This document shows, piece by piece, positions 1-9,490 of a DNA stretch of 64,000 bases; positions within the stretch are counted from its first letter, which is position 1, and the number at the start of each line of letters is the position of its first letter. Origin of the DNA: Veillonella parvula (lineage in GTDB: Bacteria; Bacillota; Negativicutes; Veillonellales; Veillonellaceae); contig NZ_LR778174.1 in NCBI RefSeq assembly GCF_902810435.1, positions 248,001-312,000 on the forward strand, written 5' to 3'. A program made the position numbers and the translations under genes. A model generated the notes under the pieces. The model was not told the origin of the DNA. It was given only the letters and a program-made list of their open reading frames with translations, and did no database searches.

Positions 1-1040
1 CGTACAACTCCGTATTGACTCACGGCTTCGTTGTGGACGGTGAAGGTCGCAAAATGTCTAAATCTGTAGGTAATACAGTGGCTCCAAGCGACATCATCGA
101 TGTATACGGTGCCGATGTAATGCGTTTGTGGGTATCCTCTGCAGATTACCAAGCAGACGTACGTTTGTCCAAAGACATCGTAAAACAATTATCCGAAGTA
201 TACCGTAAGATCCGTAATACATTCCGCTTCTTGCTCGGCAACTTGGATGACTTCAATCCGAATACCGATAAAGTGGCTTACGCAGATATGTCCGAATTCG
301 ATAAATGGGCTTTGCTACGCTTAGAAGAAGTGCGTCAAAAGGTTACTGATGCGTACGAAAACTATGAATTCCACATGTTGTACCATGCAATTCATAACTT
401 CTGTACAGTGGACTTGAGTTCCATCTACCTTGATGTAATGAAAGATACAATGTATGCTGAAAGCAAAAACGATGTAGCTCGTCGTTCTGCTCAAACAGCG
501 ATGTACGAAATCTTGAAAACATTGGTAGCCATGGTATCTCCAGTACTTTCTTTCACAGCGGAAGAAGTTTGGAAATACATGCCTAAAGAAGAGGGCATGC
601 GCGAATCCGTTATGCTTCAAGATTGGCCACAAGGTCATCCAGAACACTTCAACCAAGAATTGGCTGACAAATGGAACCAATTGTTAGACTTGCGTACATC
701 TGTACAAAAAGCATTGGAACTTGCTCGTCAAGACAAAACAATCGGTCATCCATTAGACGCATCCGTTACAGTATACGCTGAAGGTGCTGCATTCGACGCA
801 TTGAACGCCCTTGGTGAAGAAGGCTTGGCTAAACTCGTTATCGTATCCGAAGCTCACATCGTGAACGGCGCTGCACCAGCAGAGGCTGTAAAAGACGAAG
901 AAACCGGTGTTGCTACAGTTGTTGTTGCCTCTGGTCTCGAAAAATGTGAACGTTGCTGGATTCATCGCGATACAGTAGGTCAAGATAGTGCACATCCTAC
1001 ACTTTGTGCACGCTGTGCCGATGTTGTAAAAACATTATAA
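1..1040 (+). CDS. ileS: Isoleucyl-tRNA synthetase, C-terminal part (5' end outside window)
   Basis: Class I aminoacyl-tRNA synthetase that charges tRNA-Ile in the cytoplasm. The reading frame is open from the first bases, so the start codon and the catalytic HIGH region lie upstream of the window. The KMSKS loop that closes over ATP is at about residues 18-22 of the visible part. It is followed by the helical anticodon-binding domain and a C-terminal zinc finger with two CxxC pairs (CERC and CARC), as in bacterial long-form IleRS. The TAA stop is followed at once by a hairpin terminator. The fragment is about 345 residues of a protein usually near 930. Identification is secure. Confidence 0.97.
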   Translation, partial: YNSVLTHGFVVDGEGRKMSKSVGNTVAPSDIIDVYGADVMRLWVSSADYQADVRLSKDIVKQLSEVYRKIRNTFRFLLGNLDDFNPNTDKVAYADMSEFDKWALLRLEEVRQKVTDAYENYEFHMLYHAIHNFCTVDLSSIYLDVMKDTMYAESKNDVARRSAQTAMYEILKTLVAMVSPVLSFTAEEVWKYMPKEEGMRESVMLQDWPQGHPEHFNQELADKWNQLLDLRTSVQKALELARQDKTIGHPLDASVTVYAEGAAFDALNALGEEGLAKLVIVSEAHIVNGAAPAEAVKDEETGVATVVVASGLEKCERCWIHRDTVGQDSAHPTLCARCADVVKTL

Positions 1041-1041
1041 T

Positions 1042-1124
1042 AAAAAAAAGACCATCCTCTGAACTTCGCTTCCAAAAATTGGACACAATTTTTGGATTGC
1101 AGTTCACTGGGGATGGTCTTTTTT
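1042..1124. terminator. Bidirectional terminator with an IS-end-like core
   Basis: Outer arms AAAGACCATCC (1047-1057) and GGATGGTCTTTT (1111-1122) enclose a second palindrome (GAACT...AGTTC, with CCAAAAATTG and CAATTTTTGG). T-runs on both sides let it serve ileS and the converging minus-strand gene. The core sequence AAAAATTGGACACAATTT recurs in the hairpin at 24960-25006. Confidence 0.85.
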
Positions 1125-3495
1125 ATGTTTGTAAATCCTTTGGTACTGTTAACTGTTTCCAATTATCTAGTTCAGGGATTTCCAAGGTATTTATTGTTTT
1201 TTGAATCCAATAGTTTAAGGACACCTCGTTCCCCACATATTGTTCAAATAAGTAGGTCTTACCAGGTGTGTCTTGTTGGTTTCCATCGTCATCGATGGTA
1301 TGACGGGCGGACTCTTTCAGATAGAGCTGCACTCTAAATGGGGTCGATTGCTTGCCTTTAAAAATGAAATAGGATGGGCCCACAAAGTCATGAGTACGAA
1401 TATTAATTTGTTCGTACTTTTTCTCTTTTAATCCTTGCAAGGCAGCCTGAATCATAGCGTTTGCATCATCGTATTCCTCTAGCAAAAACGGCTGTTGATC
1501 CACATCGAGCACGTAATGCCAGGTTGGCTTTTCTTCGTTCTTTTCGATAGTCCAATTATCTTCGAGGCTAGGCAATTGATGATTATCGTAAAGCTCTTTC
1601 AATAGGTTTATGGTATTTTCTTTGTCGTAAATGGACTTGTAGATAATTTCATGTCCTTCTGATGGATCATAACCATGTAGCCTTATTTGATAGTGATCTC
1701 GTAGCATCCGTTTTACATCGACCTTAAAGATATTGCGCAATGTATCTGGGACGGATAGGAAATGATTGTAAAAGCTGAGCTTCATTTCTTCTTGTGACTC
1801 TAAGGCGGTTTCAATGGTTTGCCAGTCGTACAAGGTTGTATCCCATAGGAAGTCGTCCATGGTTACAGATAAGCGGGCCGCATTTTGAGGCCTGTTGGTA
1901 GGCGCAGGGCGCACCGTAGTAGTTGACTCGGCAATACCTTCTTTGTATTGCCAATGACCATCGACCTCTTCAAAGGCTGCTAAGCGTTCTTCTGCTTCGT
2001 CATCGATAGGAATATCTTTTAGCTCCGGATCTAAATTGGCTTTATGAGATAAGATATATTGATGGGATTGCTCGTAATAGGATACGGCTTGATCTAAATC
2101 TGGTTTGCCAGTTACATAGCCTTTTTCGTAGGCATAACCTAAAGCAACACGTGTTAAAGCGCGTGTAATATCATAGAACAGAACGCGATTCTCCTCTTCA
2201 AAGGCTCGTTGTTCCTCGTCTAAGACACGTAGTAATGATTGCACACCAAAGCGTATATTTTTCGTTACCCCTAAACCGTGGATTCGCATGTATCCGATAT
2301 AGGGCAAGGCGAATATGAAGCGATCTTTTGTAGCCGCCATATGTGTTAAATCTGCAATGAGACCCCAGTCAAGAGGCAGGTGGCCTATGTGAAAGATATA
2401 GCCAAAGGCTGCCTGTAAGGCGGTGTACCCTGCATCACTAAACTGTTTCGTTGCCGCACGGCGGTAGAGACCGATAGCCTTTACCGGATCGTAGGGAATC
2501 GTAGAACGTAACGCTTTAGCATCATAGAAATGATAGTAATAATCCGCTAATTCTGCGATACTTTCAGATTGACCTAAGGCGGCACCTTTAGTGAACCATG
2601 TGAAAGCATCCTCGAATTTACCATTTTCATGGCAGTCGAGGCCTGTATATAACATCATGGCAGGGTTGCCAAGTTCGGCCGCAGTCCTAGCGACACGGCG
2701 CGCATTGCTGAAATCGGCTTCATCGATATAGATATTGCGCAAGTTCCCTTGGAACATAGCAAGACCGTTGTCGAGGGCCTTGTTAAACCACTCTTTCGCA
2801 AGGTTAGATGCATTTTCTTGTAATGTTTCATCTGGCACAGTGCCTTGCAAAGCGGCGATGCGATCCTGCACAGAGTTTGCTGTAAGGCTTCTTTGAATGC
2901 GTTTAGTCCAACTCATAGGCGGAGGTGTTAGCATAGTCTCAGCGGAGCTGATGCGATTATCATCACGCCAGAAAAAGACATTGCCTATAACATATTGGCA
3001 ATAGGCATCGCCTTGGTTTGCGTAATCATAGACAATGCGAAATGCTTCGTCGAAGGAAATTTGCATATCCTTCTCTACGGTAGGCGTAATGGAGCCTTTA
3101 ATGCGCAAAGCTTGTAATGTGCCGATAGGGCTACAGCGGCGAATGCTATCATGCAAGCACTGATAGGTGCGCATATTATCCTCTGGAAAGTTAGACTCTT
3201 CCCAGGTAAAGCGAGGCCCTGCATAGACGCGTGCCAAGAGTGCATAGGCGTCACCTAGCTCTCGAGCCTCTGGGTCATTGGCTATCTTGAGAGCGTCCTC
3301 TTTAGTGTCTATATCACTTTCAAGACGGCTTGTCTTGTCGTTTCGTAAGGCTCTATCTTTTAGTTGACTTGGATTTTGCTGATTATTGACGATGAGCTCC
3401 AATTGACGTAAGCCTTCTTGAGCCATTTTTTGATTGTAGGATGTAAAAATCATGTGGAAGACCTTTTGCAGGCGTTCCGTAAAGTACTGTGCCAT
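1123..3495 (-). CDS. Sel1/TPR-like repeat protein of unknown function
   Basis: A 790-residue soluble protein without signal peptide or membrane segment. The middle third has Sel1-like helical repeats (for example AFTWFTKGAALGQSESIAEL and AIGLYRRAATKQFSDAGYTA, roughly residues 300-400), which usually act as protein-protein scaffolds. The C-terminal third is acidic and mixed alpha/beta and resembles no family I know. An upstream ATG at 3531 exists, but ATG 3495 has AAAGGAGGCC at the right distance and gives a sensible N-terminus (MAQYFTERLQ). It stands alone and shares a terminator with ileS. Sel1 repeats are seen directly; the function is unknown. Confidence 0.8.
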   Translation of the reverse strand: MAQYFTERLQKVFHMIFTSYNQKMAQEGLRQLELIVNNQQNPSQLKDRALRNDKTSRLESDIDTKEDALKIANDPEARELGDAYALLARVYAGPRFTWEESNFPEDNMRTYQCLHDSIRRCSPIGTLQALRIKGSITPTVEKDMQISFDEAFRIVYDYANQGDAYCQYVIGNVFFWRDDNRISSAETMLTPPPMSWTKRIQRSLTANSVQDRIAALQGTVPDETLQENASNLAKEWFNKALDNGLAMFQGNLRNIYIDEADFSNARRVARTAAELGNPAMMLYTGLDCHENGKFEDAFTWFTKGAALGQSESIAELADYYYHFYDAKALRSTIPYDPVKAIGLYRRAATKQFSDAGYTALQAAFGYIFHIGHLPLDWGLIADLTHMAATKDRFIFALPYIGYMRIHGLGVTKNIRFGVQSLLRVLDEEQRAFEEENRVLFYDITRALTRVALGYAYEKGYVTGKPDLDQAVSYYEQSHQYILSHKANLDPELKDIPIDDEAEERLAAFEEVDGHWQYKEGIAESTTTVRPAPTNRPQNAARLSVTMDDFLWDTTLYDWQTIETALESQEEMKLSFYNHFLSVPDTLRNIFKVDVKRMLRDHYQIRLHGYDPSEGHEIIYKSIYDKENTINLLKELYDNHQLPSLEDNWTIEKNEEKPTWHYVLDVDQQPFLLEEYDDANAMIQAALQGLKEKKYEQINIRTHDFVGPSYFIFKGKQSTPFRVQLYLKESARHTIDDDGNQQDTPGKTYLFEQYVGNEVSLNYWIQKTINTLEIPELDNWKQLTVPKDLQT

Positions 3496-3712
3496 TAGGC
3501 CTCCTTTTATACATGTATACAGTAAATACATATTTATTATATAACGAACGCGAGGTACCGTAAAAGAGAAAATACTAGTATATCTGCATGTTCTCTATTG
3601 ATATCATACTGCTATCGATTACCTGTTCTCACAATATACTAGCCTATTTCTAATTTATATCTATGCATAATACAGAGCCTTCAGCATGTATTGGATTCAA
3701 ATGATAAAAAAA

Positions 3713-3775
3713 TCCCCTCTGAAGAAAATCTGCTGTCACAAATTTTATGTGATGTCTGCAATCTTTCAGAGGGGT
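3713..3775 (-). terminator. Terminator of the amino-acid binding protein gene
   Basis: Arms CCCCTCTGAA (3714-3723) and TTCAGAGGGG (3765-3774), followed on the minus strand by a T-run (3705-3712). The rest of the gap between 3496 and 3806 is AT-rich with no further gene seen; it must hold the promoter of the Sel1-type gene. Confidence 0.8.
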
Positions 3776-3806
3776 TATTATGTATCCTAGTTCTTAGGAA
3801 TACATA

Positions 3807-4589
3807 TTATTTTTTGTTGTAATCGCCGAACCATTTGTTGTAGATTTTTTGGTAAGTGCCGTCTTCTTTAAGTTCTTTAAGAGCTTTGTTAACAGCTTCT
3901 TGTAAAGCTTTGTTGCCTTTTTTCACGCCAAGAACTGTACCTTCAGCTTTAGTAGGTTCGCCTACAAGTTTAAGGTCTTGATCAGCACCTTGTTTGAGGT
4001 AGTACATAGCAACTGCATTATCGATGATAGCACCGTCGATTGTACCAGCTTTCAATTCCATGAAGATATTAGCATTAGAATCGATTTGTTTTACTGTTGT
4101 ACCAGGAATTTTTTGAGCCATTTCAACCGGGATTGTACCGATTTGAGCGCCTACAGTTTTACCTGCTAATTCATCCATGTTGTGGATTGTTGTGTTGTCT
4201 TTACGAACAACTGTGATGAAACCGCCTTGGTCGAAGTATACATCGGAGAAGTCCAATGCTTTTTCACGTTCAGGTGTAGCATTGATGCCTGCTGCGATCA
4301 TGTCGATATCACCAGATTGAACTGCTGGAATCAAAGCATCGAAGCCCATGGATTTGAATTCCATTTTTAAACCAAGTTTTTTAGCAATTGCTTCGGACAA
4401 ATCAACGTCGAAACCAACGTATTTGTCGCCTTCAGTGAATTCGAATGGTGGGAATGTAGTTTCAGAACCTACACGCAATACACCTTCTTGTTGTGTCATT
4501 TTAGGTTTGTCGTTGCCACAACCAGCCAATAAACCCATTGCTGCTACCGCTACGAGGGCGATGGCTGTCAATTTTTTGAACTTAAACAT
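3807..4589 (-). CDS. Polar amino acid ABC transporter substrate-binding lipoprotein
   Basis: Extracytoplasmic solute-binding protein family 3 (GlnH/ArtJ/FliY type), expected to capture a polar amino acid for an ABC importer. A lipoprotein signal peptide ends in the lipobox LLAGC, then comes the family fold with GFDVDLSEAIAKKLG, the signature near the N-terminus, and IDGAIIDNAVAMYYL later. At 260 residues the length is normal. ATG 4589 is chosen over the ATG at 4628 because GAGGAGG lies 7 nt upstream and the signal peptide then begins correctly. No permease or ATPase gene is adjacent, so it is an orphan binding protein whose partners must be elsewhere. The exact amino acid cannot be told from sequence. 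Confidence 0.92.
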   Translation of the reverse strand: MFKFKKLTAIALVAVAAMGLLAGCGNDKPKMTQQEGVLRVGSETTFPPFEFTEGDKYVGFDVDLSEAIAKKLGLKMEFKSMGFDALIPAVQSGDIDMIAAGINATPEREKALDFSDVYFDQGGFITVVRKDNTTIHNMDELAGKTVGAQIGTIPVEMAQKIPGTTVKQIDSNANIFMELKAGTIDGAIIDNAVAMYYLKQGADQDLKLVGEPTKAEGTVLGVKKGNKALQEAVNKALKELKEDGTYQKIYNKWFGDYNKK

Positions 4590-4762
4590 AGTATCCTCCT
4601 CAAACATCCATATACATGGTTTATACATTTCTGTTTATATTGTACGGAATTTTACACCAATAGGCAATAACATTGTATAATTAAGAGTAAACGAGTTTTT
4701 TATTCTTTATTGTAGAGTATTATAATCCTTTACAATAATGTGGTTATATACATGGAGGCAAT

Positions 4763-5944
4763 ATGTCCCTTACAACTACTTTTGCTGATCTTTGTAAAAG
4801 CTTCGCACCTGATGCGTTTACCATTAATTACACATTAGCCAAGAATCCTGAGATTTCCAGTCAGGAGTTTGAGTCCGTTAAAACCATAGGCGCTGTTCTC
4901 GAAAAACACGGCATGGACGTAATCTATGAATTCTGTGATTTGCCAACTGCCTTTAAGTCGTCTGTTGTGAAAGTAGACAACCCAAAAGGTCGTTTAGCCA
5001 TACTTTGTGAATACGATGCACTGCCAGAGGTAGGCCATGCATGCGGTCACTCCGCCAGCGGCTCTATGAGCGTGCTAGCTGCATTGACACTACATAAAAT
5101 GCAACAAGAAGGCGTAGCTTTCAACATGGACATCGATATTATCGGTACACCAGACGAAGAAGCGATGGGCTGTAAGGTGGATATGTGCAATGCAGGGGTG
5201 TTCAAAGAATACGATTTTGCCATTATGGTGCATCTCGACGGCGAAGAAACGCGTCCTAACTCACAATTCTTGGCACTCGACTGCTTCCGTGCTAAGTATC
5301 ACGGTAAGCCAGCCCATGCAGCTGGTGAGCCTTGGAATGGCGTCAATGCGGTAAATGGTGTGCAACTTGCCATCCATGCTATGGATATGATGCGCCAACA
5401 AGTGCGCCCTGAAACGCGCATCGGCACATGGATCATTTCTGGAGGTACCGCATCCAATGTGATTCCCGCCTTCGGTGAACTAGAGGTCACCGTGCGTCAC
5501 ACAGAGCGTGAGTACTTGAATGGTTTATCTGAGCAAATCAAAAAAATCTTTGAAGGGGGGGCCCTTTGTACAGGTACAACTGTGGATGTAGAGTTTTACG
5601 GCAATCCTTATGATGATATGAACCAAAACAATCGTGGCACAGCGCTTATCGAAGAGGTAATGGCCGATATGGGCCTCGATTTTGAGCCTGGCCCAGCAGC
5701 TCTTGGAGGTAGCTCAGATATTGGCAATGTAAGTTATCAATGTGCGGCATTCCATCCTAAATTGCGCTTGGTAGGCGAGCCAAAGGTGTGTCATTCTAAA
5801 GAATTTGCTGCTGCCATGTTAGAGCCTACCATTGAACAAACTATCATCGACGGTGCAAATATCATTGGTGGCACAGTATTGCGATTGGTAGAACACCCAG
5901 AAATCTTAGAAGAAATTGTAGCCGAATTTAATAATTCTAAATAG
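4763..5944 (+). CDS. M20 family metallopeptidase / amidohydrolase
   Basis: Zinc-dependent M20 hydrolase of the M20D/AbgB-like branch, which cleaves N-acyl or aminobenzoyl-glutamyl amides or small peptides in the cytoplasm. The metal-binding region CEYDALPEVGHACGH is at about residues 86-100, the acidic TPDEEAMG follows at about 132-139, and the dimerisation domain and GGSSDIGNVS lie further on. At 393 residues the length is standard. A GGAGG site precedes the ATG. It is followed after a purine-rich spacer by a HAD phosphatase, probably in one transcript. The substrate is unknown. Confidence 0.9.
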   Translation: MSLTTTFADLCKSFAPDAFTINYTLAKNPEISSQEFESVKTIGAVLEKHGMDVIYEFCDLPTAFKSSVVKVDNPKGRLAILCEYDALPEVGHACGHSASGSMSVLAALTLHKMQQEGVAFNMDIDIIGTPDEEAMGCKVDMCNAGVFKEYDFAIMVHLDGEETRPNSQFLALDCFRAKYHGKPAHAAGEPWNGVNAVNGVQLAIHAMDMMRQQVRPETRIGTWIISGGTASNVIPAFGELEVTVRHTEREYLNGLSEQIKKIFEGGALCTGTTVDVEFYGNPYDDMNQNNRGTALIEEVMADMGLDFEPGPAALGGSSDIGNVSYQCAAFHPKLRLVGEPKVCHSKEFAAAMLEPTIEQTIIDGANIIGGTVLRLVEHPEILEEIVAEFNNSK

Positions 5945-6000
5945 AAGGAATAGAAGGAATAAAAAGAATAAAGGGAATAGAAGGAACAGAAGGAGGATGT
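5945..6000 (+). repeat. Purine-only degenerate tandem repeat between genes
   Basis: About five imperfect copies of GGAATAGAA-like units run up to and include the GGAGG ribosome site of the next gene. Almost no pyrimidine other than T occurs. It probably arose by slippage of a Shine-Dalgarno-like motif. Confidence 0.6.
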
Positions 6001-7152
6001 ATGGCCACGACTGAAACATTAGAAATAAAAAATTATATAGGCCTCACTGGGGATAAGCCCATTCGATTCATCGCATCTGATGTAGATGGCACCTTGGTAA
6101 CCGATGCAAAGGCAATTCCTGAGGATGCTATTGAGGCGATTCGTGCCGCTCGTGAAAGTGGCATCTGCGTAGCCATTGCTTCTGGCCGCGCTTGGAATGA
6201 GATGAATGATGTCATTGAAAAACTGCCGTGCTTGCGCTATTTCATGTGCACCAATGGCGCTTATGTGATGGATAAGGATGAAAACCGCAGTCTATTCCAC
6301 GTAAGTTTTGATAAAGAACAAGCACTACATTTGTTGCGCAAACTGTTAACCTATGGCGTTTATGTAGAGGCCTATGTGAAAGACCAAATCTTTGGCATGT
6401 ATCCTCCGTCTAGATGTATTACACCTGAACGCTTAGGCGTATGTGCTAGCGAACGCAATGAAGGAGATAAAAAGGGGTCACATGGCATGATGGATAATCA
6501 TCTGCCTATTACAAAAAATCAGATTTCTGGTACAGGAGACACTCGCCTGCCAGGCGCAACATACGACCACTATGCATTGGCGGAAGGCAACGAAGCAGCA
6601 AAGGTAAAGATGTCTGAATGTGAAATAGAGCAATCCAATTTCTTCTTTAGACCCAATATTCGTCCATTTATCTTGGCTACGCGGACAATGGTATGTGATT
6701 TGCTAGCTCATATGGAATCCTTAGACGAAGGGCCTGAGAAGATTCAGATCTTCTACGGTGATGAACCGATGCGTCAACGTATCTTGCAAGACTTGCGCGA
6801 TGAATACCAAGGTTTATCCCACGATGGTACAGGTCGTGAACGTTTCTATGATGTGCTGCTCTCTAGTGAAGGTAATTTAGAATTCGTCTTGCCCCACACT
6901 ACAAAGGGCACAGCCGTAGAAGCCTTGGCAAAACATTGGGGCTTAAGCCCTGATGAGGTAATGACACTAGGGGATAGTGAAAACGACCTATCTATGCTAC
7001 GCTTTGCGGGCGCTGGTGTAGCCATGGGCAATAGCAAGCTGAACATTAAAGAAGCGGCACGCTATGAAACGACAGACAATAACCACCAAGGCGTGGCAAA
7101 GGCAATCTATTCTGCTATTGCGTATAATAGTGAATTAAATAAGAAGAAGTAA
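6001..7152 (+). CDS. HAD-superfamily (Cof-like) phosphatase with insertions
   Basis: Haloacid-dehalogenase family phosphatase of the Cof/HAD-IIB branch, which typically removes phosphate from sugar phosphates, pyridoxal phosphate or flavin nucleotides. Motif I DVDGTLV is at about residues 26-32, with the nucleophile as the first Asp, and motif IV GDSENDLSML is near residue 324. At 383 residues it is about 100 longer than most Cof proteins. The excess is an N-terminal extension and a polar insert in the cap, roughly residues 145-200. The start has AGAAGGAGG directly upstream. Family is sure, substrate is not. Confidence 0.9.
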   Translation: MATTETLEIKNYIGLTGDKPIRFIASDVDGTLVTDAKAIPEDAIEAIRAARESGICVAIASGRAWNEMNDVIEKLPCLRYFMCTNGAYVMDKDENRSLFHVSFDKEQALHLLRKLLTYGVYVEAYVKDQIFGMYPPSRCITPERLGVCASERNEGDKKGSHGMMDNHLPITKNQISGTGDTRLPGATYDHYALAEGNEAAKVKMSECEIEQSNFFFRPNIRPFILATRTMVCDLLAHMESLDEGPEKIQIFYGDEPMRQRILQDLRDEYQGLSHDGTGRERFYDVLLSSEGNLEFVLPHTTKGTAVEALAKHWGLSPDEVMTLGDSENDLSMLRFAGAGVAMGNSKLNIKEAARYETTDNNHQGVAKAIYSAIAYNSELNKKK

Positions 7153-7207
7153 AAGTAGATAATGTTAAGCTTGGCACAGATACACCGTAGATAGGAGGTG
7201 ATGTATA

Positions 7208-7405
7208 ATGGGAAATCTAAAGTTTAATATCGATGACACTTGCGTTAAATGTGGTGCTTGTGCTGAGGATTGTCCTGTTCAATGCATCACCGAAGGGAAA
7301 ACTCGATTTATCATTGGAAAAGGTTGTATCAGTTGTGGCGACTGCTATTCTATCTGTCCCGTGGGCGCTGTAAAAATGTATAAGAGAGAGGCTCCTAAAA
7401 AGTGA
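7208..7405 (+). CDS. 2[4Fe-4S] ferredoxin
   Basis: A 65-residue cytoplasmic electron carrier with two clostridial-type cluster motifs, CVKCGACAEDCP (about residues 12-23) and CISCGDCYSICP (about 41-52). All eight cysteines are present. It starts at an ATG behind a strong AGGAGGTGATG site, 55 bp after the HAD gene. It could serve any of the low-potential enzymes here, including the CO dehydrogenase, but proximity gives no specific partner. Confidence 0.95.
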   Translation: MGNLKFNIDDTCVKCGACAEDCPVQCITEGKTRFIIGKGCISCGDCYSICPVGAVKMYKREAPKK

Positions 7406-7518
7406 TAGCTAGATATCTTTCAGCGTTGTTAGCAAATTGACTTACATACGGAAAGCTCTTAAAGAGTGATAGTTAGAAATCCGAACATTAAAGATTTATT
7501 TATAATCTACATACGGAA
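7401..7518 (+). repeat. Degenerate 65-bp tandem duplication upstream of guaA
   Basis: AGTGATAGCTAG (7401-7412) recurs as AGTGATAGTTAG (7465-7476), and ACATACGGAA occurs at 7444-7453 and 7509-7518. Both pairs are offset by 64-65 bp, so the segment looks like an old duplication. A TATAAT at 7546-7551 just after it is a likely guaA -10 box. Confidence 0.5.
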
Positions 7519-7665
7519 TATATGGAGTCGTTATACTTCCTATGGTATAATAAAATGTAATGAAAAATTAGCGTTTAGTTCGGAAAAACGCGCCCCAGTA
7601 CAGGTATGTATGGGCATAACAAATAGTGAATATACTTTCACAAATAGATGCATATGGAGGAAGGC

Positions 7666-9201
7666 ATGGAAAACAAGGAATTTGTAATTGTTGTTGACTT
7701 TGGTGGTCAATATAACCAATTGATCGCGCGCCGTGTTCGTGAAAATCACGTATACTGCGAAGTATATCCATACAACAAAGCGCTGGATAAAATTAAGGAA
7801 TTGAAACCGCAAGGTATCATCTTCACAGGCGGTCCTAACAGCGTGTATGAAGAAAACTCTCCAAAAATTGAGAAAGAGATTTTTGAACTTGGTATTCCTA
7901 TTCTTGGCATGTGCTATGGTATGCAATTTATGGCGCATACATTGGGTGGCGAAGTTAAATCTGCGGACAACCGTGAATTCGGTAAAACACCTACTAAAGT
8001 GGACACTACATCTCCATTGTTCAAAGGCTTGGAAGAAGACCAAGTCGTATGGATGTCTCATGTTGACTATGTAGCAAAGGTTCCTGAAGGCTTTGAAATC
8101 GTAGCACATACGAAGGATTGCCCTGTTGCATCCATGCAAAATACAGAACGTAAACTATATGCTATGCAATACCATGCAGAAGTATTGCACACTGAACATG
8201 GCAAAGAAATGCTTCACAACTTCTTGTACGAAGTTTGTGGCTTCACAGGCACATGGACAATGGCAAACTATGCGAAATCTGCTATTGAAGATATCCGCAA
8301 AACCGTTGGTGATGGCAAAGTATTATTGGCTTTGTCCGGCGGTGTAGACAGCTCCGTTGCGGCAGCTCTTATTTCTAAAGCTGTGGGCGACCAATTGACT
8401 TGTATCTTCGTTGACCATGGTTTGATGCGTAAAAACGAAGGTGACGAAGTAGAAGCAGCTTTCAAAGATTCCGGCATGCATTTCATCCGTGTCGATGCTG
8501 AAAAACGTTTCTTAGATAAATTGGCTGGTCTTGAAGATCCAGAAGCGAAACGTAAAGCTATCGGTGAAGAATTCATCCGCGTATTCGAAGACGAAGGTCG
8601 TAAAATCGGTTCCGTTGACTTCTTAGCACAAGGTACAATCTACCCTGACGTTATCGAGTCCGGTACGGGCGAAGCGGAAGTTATCAAATCTCACCACAAC
8701 GTAGGTGGCTTACCTGCAGTTGTAGACTTCAAAGGGCTTATCGAACCATTGCGCAACCTCTTCAAAGACGAAGTGCGTGAACTTGGTTCCGAATTAGGCT
8801 TGGCTGATTACCTTGTATGGCGTCAACCATTCCCAGGTCCTGGCCTTGCTATCCGCGTAATGGGTGAAATCACTAAAGACAAACTCGACATCTTGCGTGA
8901 TGCGGATTATATCTTCCGTGACGAAATTGCAAAAGCTGGCCTTGATCGAAGCATCAACCAATACTTTGCAGTATTGACATCTACACGTACTGTAGGCGTT
9001 ATGGGTGACTTCCGTACATACGACTACACATTGGCATTGCGTGGCGTAACAACAACAGACTTTATGACTGCTGACTGGGCACGCATCCCTTATGACGTAT
9101 TGGACACAATCTCCCGTCGTATCGTAAACGAAGTACAACACATCAACCGTATCGTGTACGACATTACATCTAAACCACCTGCTACAATTGAGTGGGAATA
9201 A
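7666..9201 (+). CDS. guaA: GMP synthase (glutamine-hydrolysing)
   Basis: Makes GMP from XMP, ATP and glutamine, the last step of guanine nucleotide synthesis. It is the fused one-chain form. A class I glutamine amidotransferase domain comes first (nucleophile in GMCYGMQ near residue 83, histidine and glutamate in YHAEV). An ATP pyrophosphatase domain follows with SGGVDSS near residue 224, then the C-terminal dimerisation domain ending in TIEWE. The length is 511 residues. ATG 7666 follows GGAGGAAGGC and gives the canonical N-terminus; an in-frame ATG at 7648 is too early. I see no purine riboswitch upstream. Its 3' end is a recognised integration hot spot in bacteria, and an accessory patch follows here. 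Confidence 0.98.
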   Translation: MENKEFVIVVDFGGQYNQLIARRVRENHVYCEVYPYNKALDKIKELKPQGIIFTGGPNSVYEENSPKIEKEIFELGIPILGMCYGMQFMAHTLGGEVKSADNREFGKTPTKVDTTSPLFKGLEEDQVVWMSHVDYVAKVPEGFEIVAHTKDCPVASMQNTERKLYAMQYHAEVLHTEHGKEMLHNFLYEVCGFTGTWTMANYAKSAIEDIRKTVGDGKVLLALSGGVDSSVAAALISKAVGDQLTCIFVDHGLMRKNEGDEVEAAFKDSGMHFIRVDAEKRFLDKLAGLEDPEAKRKAIGEEFIRVFEDEGRKIGSVDFLAQGTIYPDVIESGTGEAEVIKSHHNVGGLPAVVDFKGLIEPLRNLFKDEVRELGSELGLADYLVWRQPFPGPGLAIRVMGEITKDKLDILRDADYIFRDEIAKAGLDRSINQYFAVLTSTRTVGVMGDFRTYDYTLALRGVTTTDFMTADWARIPYDVLDTISRRIVNEVQHINRIVYDITSKPPATIEWE

Positions 9202-9315
9202 TAAGTAAATATTGATTTATAAATTCATTAACTGTACTTTTTTGAGTAATTCTGAATTCAACTGAAAGGTAAAAGAATAAGTTTGAAAGGGAGTTATTGA
9301 ATTTTTAGTATGCAT

Positions 9316-9352
9316 AAAAAGCCTCCCATCAAATTGATGGGAGGCTTTTATT
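9316..9352 (+). terminator. Rho-independent terminator after guaA
   Basis: GCCTCCCATCA and TGATGGGAGGC form an 11-bp stem followed by TTTTTATTT. A run of A on the other side makes it potentially bidirectional. Confidence 0.85.
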
Positions 9353-9490
9353 TAAAATTAGTTCTTGTGTTTTGTAATAGGTGTTAGAACATAGATAATT
9401 TTTAGAGAGAGGGATGAAAGAAAATAATATGATAATGAATTACTAGTATAATTTGACAAGTTTGGTAATTAAAACATGAGGAGCATTGTT

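Noticed and set aside
7406-7665. Possible purine riboswitch ahead of guaA
   Set aside because: None of the conserved core words of the guanine aptamer are present.
7540-8139. Minus-strand frame of 199 codons opposite guaA
   Set aside because: Antisense of conserved guaA coding sequence without start signals.
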